The position numbers and the translations under genes were made by a program. DNA of 64,000 nucleotides from an uncultured SAR116 cluster alpha proteobacterium (GTDB lineage: Bacteria; Pseudomonadota; Alphaproteobacteria; Puniceispirillales; Marisalimonadaceae), in assembly GCA_902615025.1 (NCBI GenBank), contig CACMNV010000002.1, forward strand, positions 106,868 to 170,867, written 5' to 3'. The notes under the pieces are model-generated. The model was given only the letters and a program-made list of their open reading frames with translations. It ran no database searches and was not told the origin of the DNA. Position 1 is the stretch's first letter. The number at the start of each line of letters is the position of its first letter. Positions 43,813 through 53,555 of the stretch are shown one piece after another.

Positions 43813-44292
43813 CTAAAGCTTTTCTTTAAGTTTTTGTTTAGAATCTGAATATATGGCTTTTTGAATATTGCTATCCAACTCGTTTTGAATATATACTTTT
43901 GCAGATTTGACAGATAACTCAGCACTTATATTTTTAATGTTATTTAGTGCTTCTATTTGAGCATTGTTTATTTTTTGTCTAGCTTGTTCTTCTTTTCTTT
44001 TAATTATAATATCAGATTTTTTAAGAGCATCAGCTTCAATTTGTTTTGCAGCAGATTTTGCGTCATTAATAATATCTAAAACTTGTTGATTGATTTCTTT
44101 TTGTTTTTTTAAGCTTGCATTTAGCTCAGTTTGGGCTTCTTCTCGCAACTTTTTTGCTTCATTTAGCTCATTCTCAATCATCTTTTTTCTTTGGTCTAGA
44201 TTAGTGGTTATAGCTGACCATAATTTTTTGCCAACTAAAACAAAAAACAAAATGAAAGCTATTAAAACCCATGCTGTTTGACTTAATCCCAT
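43813..44292 (-). CDS. atpF: ATP synthase F0 subunit b
   Basis: Single N-terminal TM, long KE-rich helix; follows the b' gene in an F0 operon. Confidence 0.92.
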   Translation of the reverse strand: MGLSQTAWVLIAFILFFVLVGKKLWSAITTNLDQRKKMIENELNEAKKLREEAQTELNASLKKQKEINQQVLDIINDAKSAAKQIEADALKKSDIIIKRKEEQARQKINNAQIEALNNIKNISAELSVKSAKVYIQNELDSNIQKAIYSDSKQKLKEKL

Positions 44293-44300
44293 TAAAAAAC

Positions 44301-44864
44301 CTATGTTAAAATCTTTACTTCTTGTTTAAGAATATTTGTTAGTTTACTTTTATTTGATTTTATATTTGTAGTTTTAGATATAATAAGATCAGAAAGTTCA
44401 AATGCTTCATTAAAAATATCTTTTAGTATTATAGACTTTTCTTTGTCAATATCTTTTAAAGATTTTTCAATTTTTTCATTTAACTTAAAATTTAAATCCT
44501 TAATTATTTTTTCAGAACTAATCTGACTCTCAGAAACAGCTTTTTCAATAATAGATTTAGCATCAATTTTTGTTTGATCTAATTGAGCATTAACCTTTTC
44601 TAAAGTATCATCTGATTCTTTTTTAAGGGCTTTAGCTTTTATCAAATCATTTTGTAAATGCTGTTCTCTATCATTAATCACATCTGATATCTTTGGAGTT
44701 ATTACAAAAGTCATTACAAGATACAAACTTATTAAGCTAAGAATACTCCAAAAGATTAACGAAGGATAAGTTGTAAAATCTAGTTGAGGCAAACCTTTTC
44801 CTGCAGAATATGCAGGGCTTACTGATAAAAATGTTGATAGAGCTAAATTAAAATATTTAATCAT
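44301..44864 (-). CDS. ATP synthase F0 subunit b'
   Basis: GLPQLDFTTYPSLIFWSILSLISLYLVMT; F0 operon position. Confidence 0.92.
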   Translation of the reverse strand: MIKYFNLALSTFLSVSPAYSAGKGLPQLDFTTYPSLIFWSILSLISLYLVMTFVITPKISDVINDREQHLQNDLIKAKALKKESDDTLEKVNAQLDQTKIDAKSIIEKAVSESQISSEKIIKDLNFKLNEKIEKSLKDIDKEKSIILKDIFNEAFELSDLIISKTTNIKSNKSKLTNILKQEVKILT

Positions 44865-44883
44865 TAATATACTTAGTTATTAA

Positions 44884-45111
44884 TTAAAAAGTATAAAGTA
44901 ATAACAATGCTATAACTAATGCAAATAACGCGACAGCTTCAGTAAGTGCAAATCCTAAAATACCAATTCCAAATACTTCATTTTTAGCACTTGGATTTCT
45001 TCCAATAGCATTTACCAATGCTGCAAAGATATTACCAATACCTACGCCAACACCTGCAAGAGCTATCACGGCTAACCCAGCACCAATAAGTTTCGCGGCT
45101 TCCATTTCCAT
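44884..45111 (-). CDS. atpE: ATP synthase F0 subunit c
   Basis: [22 protein letters not shown] and [18 protein letters not shown]. Confidence 0.97.
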   Translation of the reverse strand: MEMEAAKLIGAGLAVIALAGVGVGIGNIFAALVNAIGRNPSAKNEVFGIGILGFALTEAVALFALVIALLLLYTF

Positions 45112-45133
45112 TTTAATTTCCTTTCTTTAAAAG

Positions 45134-45877
45134 TTAATGTAGATGTAACGCATCATGAAGATACATACAAGTTAAAATACTAAAAACATAAGCTTGTAAT
45201 GCTGCGACCAAAAACTCTAATCCTGTTAAACCAATTACAGCCAATAATGGTAATACAGCACCTGCTTTTAAAACACCTGAGGCAGATGTCATCATTATAA
45301 TCAAACCTGCGAAAACTTTCATCATAGTATGGCCAGCCAACATATTTGCAAATAACCTGACAGATAAACTCACCGGTCTCATTAAATAGGATATTATTTC
45401 AATAGGTATTAATAAAGGTGCAAGAGCTATTGGCACACCGGATGGAAAGAAAAAAGTAAAAAATTTGAGTTTGTGTTTTATCAAAGCTATTAACGTAACA
45501 CCAATAAAAATGATTAAGGCTAAAGTTATGGTTACAATTATCTGTGATGTAAAAGTATAACTATAGGGGATCATTCCTAGTAGGTTTCCAAATAAGATGA
45601 ACATAAAAAGACTAAAAATAAACGGAAAATATCTCTTGCCACCGGTACCGACATTTTCTTTGACCATATTTGATACAAATTCATACAATAATTCAACACT
45701 ACTTTGAAAACGATTTGGAATTAAAGAGCTTTTCTTTATTCCCAGATATAAGAATAGCGAAGATACTATTACGGACAAAACCATAAATAAAGATGCATTT
45801 GTAAATGAAATATCGTACCCAAAGGCCTCAAGAGGTACAAGTGTCTTTATTGTAAATTGTTCAACTGGTGACTTCAT
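45134..45877 (-). CDS. atpB: ATP synthase F0 subunit a
   Basis: SLSVRLFANMLAGHTMMKVF (essential Arg), C-terminal AALQAYVFSILTCMYLHDALHLH. Confidence 0.97.
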   Translation of the reverse strand: MKSPVEQFTIKTLVPLEAFGYDISFTNASLFMVLSVIVSSLFLYLGIKKSSLIPNRFQSSVELLYEFVSNMVKENVGTGGKRYFPFIFSLFMFILFGNLLGMIPYSYTFTSQIIVTITLALIIFIGVTLIALIKHKLKFFTFFFPSGVPIALAPLLIPIEIISYLMRPVSLSVRLFANMLAGHTMMKVFAGLIIMMTSASGVLKAGAVLPLLAVIGLTGLEFLVAALQAYVFSILTCMYLHDALHLH

Positions 45878-45879
45878 AA

Positions 45880-46182
45880 TTAATTTTTTTTACCTTTATC
45901 AAAATAACCTATTTTTAAACCATTTCCTGACAGTTGCCTCCAAAGATTATATATACCTGCAAATGCTCCTAAAAAAAAGAAAATAATTAAAAATAATGGT
46001 TTTGTTTCTAGCCAATTATCAATAAGTAATCCCAATCCTGTTCCAATTATTAACCCTGCAACAAGTTCTGTGGCAACTCTTGATAATGTACTCAAAAAAC
46101 TTTTATCAACAGATTTTTTATTTATTGAAACATTTTTTTTTGAAAGGGCTAAATCTATTTTTTTATCTAATTCTTTGTTCAT
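45880..46182 (-). CDS. atpI: ATP synthase accessory protein AtpI
   Basis: ATELVAGLIIGTGLGLLIDNWLETKPLFLIIFFFLGAFAGIYNLWR; upstream of atpB. Confidence 0.92.
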   Translation of the reverse strand: MNKELDKKIDLALSKKNVSINKKSVDKSFLSTLSRVATELVAGLIIGTGLGLLIDNWLETKPLFLIIFFFLGAFAGIYNLWRQLSGNGLKIGYFDKGKKN

Positions 46183-46189
46183 TTTTAAT

Positions 46190-48304
46190 TTAACTTGCCT
46201 CTTTTATTTCGACTGCTTTTTCTAAATCTACTGATAATAATTTACTTATCCCTTTTTCTTCCATTGTTACACCGAGTAGATTATTCATTTTTGCCATTGT
46301 TAATCTGTGGTGAGTAACAATTAAAAAACTAATATCTTGTTCATCAGATAAGTTCTTAAGCATATCACAAAATCTACCAACATTAGTGTCGTCTAGTGCA
46401 GCATCAACTTCATCTAATATACATAATGGTGAGGGATTTGATAGATAAACTGCAAATATTAATGATATAGATGTTAAGGCTTGTTCTCCACCAGATAAAA
46501 GAGAAAGGGATTGCATTTTCTTTTCTGGTGGGCTAGCAAATATTTCTAATCCAGATTCTAATGGATCATCAGAACCAATGAGTTTTAATTCTGCATTGCC
46601 ACCATTAAATAATTTAGAAAATATCTTTTTAAAATTATCATTAACTTGGTCAAAACTAATTCTTAACCTATTTCTACCTTCTTTATTTAGTTCTGATATT
46701 CCGTCTCCCAATTTTTTAATTGCAAGAGACAAGTCTTCTTTTTCATTTTGCATTTCTAAAAGTTTAGATTTAAGTTCATTGATTTCAATTTCTGCTCTTA
46801 AATTTACTGCTCCTAAATTTTCTCTTTCACGAACAAGTCTCTCAACACTTGCTTCTAATGATTGAATTTCATTTTGATCAACACTTCTTAATTTTACTTT
46901 GTCTTCGTTAGCGTCGAGTAAGTCAATAAGACTCATGGATAATTTATCAACAACTTTATCATTAAGACCATCAACTTTAGATCTGATTATATTAAGTTCA
47001 CTTTCCATTTTGATATTTTCAGTCTTATAAATTTCAAGATTAAGACTTTCATCTTTTTGTTCTTTTTCTATATCTCTAATTTCTGTTTCTTTTCTAACAA
47101 CATCATCCTCACTATTTTTTTGATCTTTAATTGCTTGAATAAGTTGTTCATCAAATTTTTTTGTATTTTCTAACATTTGTTCAGGTAGTTGTACTAAATC
47201 ATTTATTTCTCTGGATAGATTTTCTTTTTTTTGAGATAAATTTTTACATCTTTCTAAAGATTGTTTTTTTCGTAATTCCCATTCTTTTTGTTCAATCAAT
47301 AATTGGTCTAGGTTTTTATTTCTATATTCTTCATCAGAATTTATTTTTTTTTCATTTGATAATGCAACTTCAAAATCTGATTTAAGATTATCATTTTCGC
47401 TTCTGACTTTTAGTTCATCTGTTTGTAATTCACTAAGATTATCAAATTTATCTAATTGAATTTCTAGTTCATTAATTCTTTTATCATTTTCTGCCGAAGA
47501 ACTTTTGAATTCTTTGATGAAATCATTAGATTGATTGATTTTGTTTTCAGAAATTGTTATTTCAAACTTTGTTTTATTTATTTCTTTTTCCAGGTAATCT
47601 ATTTTACCAATTTCATCTAATTTTTTAGATTTTGTATTCTGAAAATCTTTTTCAATCTTTATAATTTTATTATTTATTTCATTAAGTTTTATTACACTTT
47701 TATTTAAATTTTCTAATAAACATTTATATCTCTCTTTTTGAACTAATCTATTAGCAAAGCTATTTCTGCCATTAGGAAGTTCAACATATCCATCCCACCT
47801 CCAAAGACCACCTTTTGGGGTTGTCAAGACTTGCCCAAAAGTTAATTCTTTTTGAAGTTCAAAAGCTTTTTCAGAATTTTTTACTAAACCGACACCTTTA
47901 AGTGAGTTTTTTAATATTTTATGATCATTTATATCTTCAGTTAAGGGTTTACAAGAGTTTGGTAGTTTAATATTTTCGTTATTTTCAAAACCAAGTCTTG
48001 AAAGAGCAGACTTTCTAATATTAGAAATAAAAACATCAGATTTTTTTATAAGTTTAAATATAATTTCCTTTCCTTTTAGAGTTTTAAGATCAACTGATAC
48101 ACTTTTCTTATTTCTATTTAAATTTAAAAAAACAGCCCCCATAGATTTATTTTCATATGGACCAATATATCTTGTATTATCACCTACAAGAGATTCAATC
48201 TTGATAACGTCAGCCCCTAAATCAGCAAGTATCCTAGTACAATAAGGAACCATGAGAATTGAAGATAAATCTAAAATAGTTATACCTTCTAATGGTCGTA
48301 TCAT
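46190..48304 (-). CDS. Chimeric ORF: N-terminal fragment of CaiB/BaiF CoA-transferase (aa 1-~106) fused in frame to hinge plus C-terminal half of chromosome-segregation SMC
   Basis: N-term MIRPLEGITILDLSSILMVPYCTRILADLGADVIKIES...FLNLNRNKKSVSVDLKT..SALSRLGF is CaiB/BaiF. From ~aa 107 NIKLPNSCKPL...TTPKGGLWRWDGYV, coiled coil, LSGGEQALTSISLIFAVYLSNPSPLCILDEVDAALDD..FLIVTHH is SMC. No Walker A in the ORF. Confidence 0.92.
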   Translation of the reverse strand: MIRPLEGITILDLSSILMVPYCTRILADLGADVIKIESLVGDNTRYIGPYENKSMGAVFLNLNRNKKSVSVDLKTLKGKEIIFKLIKKSDVFISNIRKSALSRLGFENNENIKLPNSCKPLTEDINDHKILKNSLKGVGLVKNSEKAFELQKELTFGQVLTTPKGGLWRWDGYVELPNGRNSFANRLVQKERYKCLLENLNKSVIKLNEINNKIIKIEKDFQNTKSKKLDEIGKIDYLEKEINKTKFEITISENKINQSNDFIKEFKSSSAENDKRINELEIQLDKFDNLSELQTDELKVRSENDNLKSDFEVALSNEKKINSDEEYRNKNLDQLLIEQKEWELRKKQSLERCKNLSQKKENLSREINDLVQLPEQMLENTKKFDEQLIQAIKDQKNSEDDVVRKETEIRDIEKEQKDESLNLEIYKTENIKMESELNIIRSKVDGLNDKVVDKLSMSLIDLLDANEDKVKLRSVDQNEIQSLEASVERLVRERENLGAVNLRAEIEINELKSKLLEMQNEKEDLSLAIKKLGDGISELNKEGRNRLRISFDQVNDNFKKIFSKLFNGGNAELKLIGSDDPLESGLEIFASPPEKKMQSLSLLSGGEQALTSISLIFAVYLSNPSPLCILDEVDAALDDTNVGRFCDMLKNLSDEQDISFLIVTHHRLTMAKMNNLLGVTMEEKGISKLLSVDLEKAVEIKEAS

Positions 48305-48321
48305 TGTGTATCAATCATCAA

Positions 48322-51114
48322 TTAAAAATGGACAGATAACGTGTCTTTAGGTGTCATTTTTGGAGGTGAAAATTTTGTGAGATTTATTCCCTCAACTGCA
48401 GTAGTATATTCCTCAAGTGATGGTGTTCTTCCAAGTATAGCAGATAAAACTACTACTGGTGTTGAAGCGAGCAATGACTCACCTTTCTTTTCACTTGAGT
48501 CTTCAACAACTCTACCTTTAAAAAGCCTAGTTGAAGTTGCTAAAACTGTATCTCCTTTAGATGCTTTTTCTTGATTGCCCATACAAAGATTACATCCAGG
48601 CCTCTCAAGATATAAAATGTTATCATATTCTTGACGTGCATTTTCTTTTGGTTTTTCATCATTAAACTCAAAACCTGAATATTTTTGAAGAATGTTCCAG
48701 TCACCCTCTTCTTTTAGCTCATCCACAATGTTATAGGTTGGTGCTGCTACAACTAGTGGTGCATTAAATTCAACATTACCCTTATCTTTTTCGAGATTTT
48801 TTAACATTTGGGCCACAATCTTGATATCTCCTTTATGAACCATACAGGAGCCTACAAAACCTAAATCAACCTTTTTTTCAGCCTTGTAATAAGAAATTGG
48901 CCTTATTGTATCATGAGTGTACCGTTTCGAAACATCAATATTATTAACATCTGGATCAGCTATCATTGGTTCGTTAATTTCATCTAGATTAATAATTACT
49001 TCATTAGAATATTTTGCATTATCATCAGGAGCTAATGCTGGCTTAGTACCATTTTGGATTTCGTTAATCCTTTTATCAGCAATTTTAATAAGGTTTTCTA
49101 ACATTTTGTTATCATTATCCATGCCTTTATCGATCATCACTTTAATTCTATTCTTAGCAATTTTTAATGATTCTATTAGAGTATTATCATTGGAAATACA
49201 GATTGAAGCTTTTGCTTTCATTTCAGCAGTCCAATCAGTAAAAGTAAACGCTTGGTCTGCTAATAAAGTACCAAGATGAACTTCAATTATTTTTCCTTGA
49301 AAAATATTATCTCCAAACTGTTGAAGCATTTGAGATTGTGTTGCATGTACAATATCACGAAAGTCCATGTGATCAGCCATTTTTCCGACAAAGGTGACTT
49401 TTACACTTTCAGGTATTGGCATTGACGCTTCGCCAGTTGCTAAAGCTAAAGCAACTGTTCCAGAATCTGCTCCAAAAGCAACACCTTTGGACATTCTGGT
49501 ATGAGAATCTCCTCCAATGATTATTGACCAATCATCAACTGTTATATCATTTAAAACTTTATGTATAACGTCAGTCATAGAATGATAAACTCCTTTTGGA
49601 TCTCTTCCTGTAATAAGTCCAAAATCATTCATAAATTTCATAAGCTTAGGGGTATTTTCTTGTGCTTTAAAATCCCAAACTGAAGCAGTATGACATCCTG
49701 ACTGATAGGCACCATCAACTGAAGGTGAAATTATAGTTGCAGCCATTGCTTCCAATTCTTGTGATGTCATTAATCCTGTTGTATCTTGAGACCCAACAAT
49801 ATTTACTTTTACTCTTACATCAGAGCCTGCGTGTAAAATAGAACCTTCTTTAATACCTAAAGCATTAGCATTAAATATTTTTTCTACAGCAGTTAGACCC
49901 TGATTTTTGTGAAAAATTTCTTTTGACGGTGCAAAAGCAGAATTAAGTTCTATATCCAAGACCTTACAGGCAAAATTCTGAAGCTTTTTTCCAAACACTA
50001 TTGCATAGGAACCCCCTGCTTTCATAAATTCTAATTTTTGTGGAGTAAAAGAAGATGTTAAATCAGCAAGCTCTTCATCTCCATTTGCATTAAACAGCTT
50101 TTTTTGTTTAGAATTAATTTTTAAAATTGTCCCTGTTTCTACTGAGTACTTTTCTTCTAAAACAGGATTATTATCATTATTAAGTATAGGTTTGCCATCT
50201 GAACCAATTTTCTTAACCCAATTTTTAAGGTCAACTCCAATTCCACCTGTTACCCCAACTGTTGTAAGAAATATAGGTGAAATACCATTAGTTCCTGCTA
50301 CAATTGGCGCAATATTAACAAATGGAATGTATGGGCTTGCTTGAATACCAGTCCATAATGCAACATTATTAACTCCAGACATTCTAGATGATCCAACTCC
50401 CATTGTTCCTTTTTCTGCGACAAGCATTACTCTTTTATTTGGATGCTTTTCTTGTAATTTTTTAATTTCAGCTTGAGCTTCTTCAGAAATCATACATTTG
50501 CCATGTAATTCTCTATCAGCTCTGGAATGGGCTTGGTTTCCAGGAGAAAGCAAATCAGTCGAAATATCACCTTCAGCAGCAACATAGGTAACAACTTCAA
50601 TTTCTTCTTCTATTTCAGGTAAATTTGTAAAAAATTCTGCTTTAGCATAACTTTCTAAAAGTTGCTTTGCTATATTATTCCCTTTTTTAAAAGCCTCTTC
50701 TATTCTTGAGGTATCTGCATCATATAAAAAAACTTGTGTTTTGAGAATATCTAGAGCTTTTGTAGCTAAAACAATATCTTCGCCTAATGCAAAATCTAGT
50801 AAAACTTTTACAGAAGGTCCACCTTTCATATGTGATAATAGCTCAAATGCAAAATCAATTGAAATTTCATCTACAGATATTTTATTACTGATAATTTCTT
50901 TTAAAAATATAGCCTTTTCTTCTGCCGCACTAGTTGTGCCTGGTAAGGTGTTGTATACAAAATAATTAAGACAATCTTTTCTATATTCACTCTTATTATC
51001 TTTTATATGAAAAATAATTTCTTTTAGTAATGATCCATCATCGATTGGCTTTGGTTTTAAAGATTGATTTTTTCTACTCTCAATTTCATCAAGATAATTT
51101 TTGTATAATTCCAT
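48322..51114 (-). CDS. acnB: Aconitate hydratase B
   Basis: 930 aa; AcnB N-terminal HEAT-like domain, SHTRMSKGVAFGADSGTVALALATGEASMPIPESV, SCMVHKGDI, ERPGCNLCMGNQ (FeS Cys). Confidence 0.97.
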   Translation of the reverse strand: MELYKNYLDEIESRKNQSLKPKPIDDGSLLKEIIFHIKDNKSEYRKDCLNYFVYNTLPGTTSAAEEKAIFLKEIISNKISVDEISIDFAFELLSHMKGGPSVKVLLDFALGEDIVLATKALDILKTQVFLYDADTSRIEEAFKKGNNIAKQLLESYAKAEFFTNLPEIEEEIEVVTYVAAEGDISTDLLSPGNQAHSRADRELHGKCMISEEAQAEIKKLQEKHPNKRVMLVAEKGTMGVGSSRMSGVNNVALWTGIQASPYIPFVNIAPIVAGTNGISPIFLTTVGVTGGIGVDLKNWVKKIGSDGKPILNNDNNPVLEEKYSVETGTILKINSKQKKLFNANGDEELADLTSSFTPQKLEFMKAGGSYAIVFGKKLQNFACKVLDIELNSAFAPSKEIFHKNQGLTAVEKIFNANALGIKEGSILHAGSDVRVKVNIVGSQDTTGLMTSQELEAMAATIISPSVDGAYQSGCHTASVWDFKAQENTPKLMKFMNDFGLITGRDPKGVYHSMTDVIHKVLNDITVDDWSIIIGGDSHTRMSKGVAFGADSGTVALALATGEASMPIPESVKVTFVGKMADHMDFRDIVHATQSQMLQQFGDNIFQGKIIEVHLGTLLADQAFTFTDWTAEMKAKASICISNDNTLIESLKIAKNRIKVMIDKGMDNDNKMLENLIKIADKRINEIQNGTKPALAPDDNAKYSNEVIINLDEINEPMIADPDVNNIDVSKRYTHDTIRPISYYKAEKKVDLGFVGSCMVHKGDIKIVAQMLKNLEKDKGNVEFNAPLVVAAPTYNIVDELKEEGDWNILQKYSGFEFNDEKPKENARQEYDNILYLERPGCNLCMGNQEKASKGDTVLATSTRLFKGRVVEDSSEKKGESLLASTPVVVLSAILGRTPSLEEYTTAVEGINLTKFSPPKMTPKDTLSVHF

Positions 51115-51348
51115 TACAATTCCGTATTTTAATTTTTTTGGTTATGAAAATATTATTAAAAAATGTTTATATCAATATAACTTTTTACTAACAGTAACGT
51201 CAAGTTTACTGAACTTTAAAAAGTAACTTTATCATATATCTAAAAAAGAGTTCTTAGTAAATTGAAAGATGTTTTATTTTAAATTAAAAAAATTAGTTAA
51301 AATAGTATTAAATTATTATATATGCTTTAAGAATAATTTAACTATTAC

Positions 51349-51978
51349 ATGACAAGTAGATTGAAAGACAATATGATTCTAAAAAATATTTCTTTGACTA
51401 GAGGATTAAAAACTATTTTTTCTAGTCTTGACATAGAGTTTTTGTGTCCAGGATTAAACATCATAAAAGGTGAAAACGGATCAGGGAAAACTAGTCTTTT
51501 AATGATGATCTCCACTCTATTGCAAGAAGATAGAGGAACAATTATTAGATTTGGTAAATTAAAAAAAAATGATTGGCTGAATGAACATATCTTAATAAAG
51601 CAAAATAGTTCTTTAAGTGATGAGCTTACCATTGAAGAAAATCTGAAAATTTGGTGCGGCCTCAAAGGATGGGATTTTAACACTGATAAAATTGAAAAAA
51701 GTTTAAAAAATTTTGGTATACTTAAATATAAAAACTTTCTTGTCTCCGAATGTTCTTCAGGAATTAAAAAAAAAGCTGAATTATCTAAATTAAATTTTGA
51801 CGAAAGTTTTAAATTGAAGTGTTGGTTACTTGACGAACCTTTAAATCATTTAGATGAGAATGGTAAGCTTTTTTTAAAAAAAATTATGGACAAGTTCATA
51901 AACATGAATGGAACAATTTTACAAACATCTCATGAAAAAAAAATTAATCATAAAAATTTTAAAATAATCAAACTATAA
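51349..51978 (+). CDS. ccmA: Cytochrome c biogenesis ATP-binding protein CcmA
   Basis: Walker A GENGSGKTS; ECSSGIKKKAELSKL signature; WLLDEPLNHLDENG. Upstream of ccmB. Confidence 0.92.
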   Translation: MTSRLKDNMILKNISLTRGLKTIFSSLDIEFLCPGLNIIKGENGSGKTSLLMMISTLLQEDRGTIIRFGKLKKNDWLNEHILIKQNSSLSDELTIEENLKIWCGLKGWDFNTDKIEKSLKNFGILKYKNFLVSECSSGIKKKAELSKLNFDESFKLKCWLLDEPLNHLDENGKLFLKKIMDKFINMNGTILQTSHEKKINHKNFKIIKL

Positions 51979-51984
51979 TGATCT

Positions 51985-52668
51985 ATGAAAATTAATTTTA
52001 AAAATATTTTAATAGCATTAATCGAAAAAGAATTTAAATCTTATTTACGATCAATAAATAATTTTATGAATATGATCGTTTTTATGATAGCAATCATAAT
52101 TTTATTTCCATTAACAGTGGGGCCCTCAGAAGAAAAACTTACTCTTGTTTCTAATGCAATTGTTTGGATAGCCTTAATAGTATCAATTATTCCAACATTA
52201 GATAAAATTTACATTAGTGATTTTAAAAACGGTTGGTTAGAACAATATTATTACTCCCCATTACTATTAGAAATTATAATCTTAATAAAATGTTTTGTAT
52301 TTTGGTTTTTTTTAATAATTCCTTTAACAATTTTTATTCCAATCTTTTCTATTCTTTTAAACATCCCCTTTCTAATAATTTTTTGGAACATTATTATATT
52401 TGCAATTGGCGGTTTAGGATTTTGTTTAATTGGTTCAATATGTTCTTCTTTAACACTTGGTACTAAATCAAATAATCTAATATCCCCTTTGTTGATATTA
52501 CCTCTTGCAATTCCTATATTTATATTTGGAAATGGAGTTGTTGAAGCAGTGAAGTCTAATTATGACCCGTTACCAAACTTGTATTTATTAATTACAGTTT
52601 GTTTAATTTTGCTAATTATTTCGCCTTTAATTTCAGCTTATTCAATAAAAATAGCACTAACAAAGTAA
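51985..52668 (+). CDS. ccmB: Heme exporter protein CcmB
   Basis: IEKEFKSYLRS, multi-TM, SNNLISPLLILPLAIPIFIFG. Confidence 0.94.
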   Translation: MKINFKNILIALIEKEFKSYLRSINNFMNMIVFMIAIIILFPLTVGPSEEKLTLVSNAIVWIALIVSIIPTLDKIYISDFKNGWLEQYYYSPLLLEIIILIKCFVFWFFLIIPLTIFIPIFSILLNIPFLIIFWNIIIFAIGGLGFCLIGSICSSLTLGTKSNNLISPLLILPLAIPIFIFGNGVVEAVKSNYDPLPNLYLLITVCLILLIISPLISAYSIKIALTK

Positions 52669-52674
52669 AGATAA

Positions 52675-53391
52675 ATGATTAACTATTTAGCCAATCCAAA
52701 TCGATTTTTAAATTTTATAAAACCTATAGAATTTAGTATTGGAGTTTTTAGTTTCTTATTTATTTTTATTGGTTTATATCTTTCATTGTTTAATAGCCCA
52801 GAAGATTATCAACAAGGGGATACTGTTAGGATAATGTATATTCACGTTCCCTTTGCGTGGTTTGCATCTTTCTTATATTTTAGCATAAGTATTGCAAGTA
52901 TTTTTTTTATAATATGGAAACATCCTTTTGCTGATATAATTGCCAGATCCATCGCACCTCTAGGTCTTATTTTTTCAATTTTAACAATCTTAACTGGTTC
53001 ACTTTGGGGTAAACCAATGTGGGGCACATGGTGGGTTTGGGATGCCAGATTAACATCTATGTTAATTTTATGTTTATTCTATTTTGCTTACATTGGTATT
53101 TCAAATGCATTTCCAAGAAAAATTGATGGCTCAAAACCTGCAGCAATCCTTGCAATAGTAGGAATGGTTAATCTCCCAATTATTAAATTTTCCGTTGATT
53201 GGTGGAATACATTACATCAACCAGCAAGTATTATTAGATTTGATGGTCCTTCAATTAATCAAGAGATGTTGCTTCCACTAGTTATTATGTTGTTAGGATT
53301 TTTATTTATGTCAATTTTTATAATTTTAATAAATATTAAAACAAACTTGATATACAAAAAATATCAATCTGAAATACTTAAATTAGGATGA
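52675..53391 (+). CDS. ccmC: Heme exporter protein CcmC
   Basis: YIHVPFAWFASFLY, GSLWGKPMWGTWWVWDARLTS, WWNTLHQPAS. Confidence 0.97.
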   Translation: MINYLANPNRFLNFIKPIEFSIGVFSFLFIFIGLYLSLFNSPEDYQQGDTVRIMYIHVPFAWFASFLYFSISIASIFFIIWKHPFADIIARSIAPLGLIFSILTILTGSLWGKPMWGTWWVWDARLTSMLILCLFYFAYIGISNAFPRKIDGSKPAAILAIVGMVNLPIIKFSVDWWNTLHQPASIIRFDGPSINQEMLLPLVIMLLGFLFMSIFIILINIKTNLIYKKYQSEILKLG

Positions 53392-53395
53392 TTAG

Positions 53396-53554
53396 ATGTT
53401 TGATGTTTTAGATTTTGGAAAATATAATTTATATATTTGGTTGAGTTATTCTATAAGTTTTACGTCAATATTAATTTATTTTATAATTATTAATGCAAGA
53501 TACAAAAAAGCTTCAAACTTGTTAAAAAGTTTAAAAAACAAAAATTCTAAGTAA
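53396..53554 (+). CDS. ccmD: Heme exporter protein CcmD (missed by ORF track)
   Basis: MFDVLDFGKYNLYIWLSYSISFTSILIYFIIINARYKKASNLLKSLKNKNSK*; single TM, between ccmC and ccmE. Confidence 0.85.
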   Translation: MFDVLDFGKYNLYIWLSYSISFTSILIYFIIINARYKKASNLLKSLKNKNSK

Positions 53555-53555
53555 A

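Noticed and set aside
51115-51348. Possible RNA gene or promoter array between acnB and ccmA
   Set aside because: AT-rich with no convincing stem-loops or tRNA motifs; likely just a divergent promoter region.
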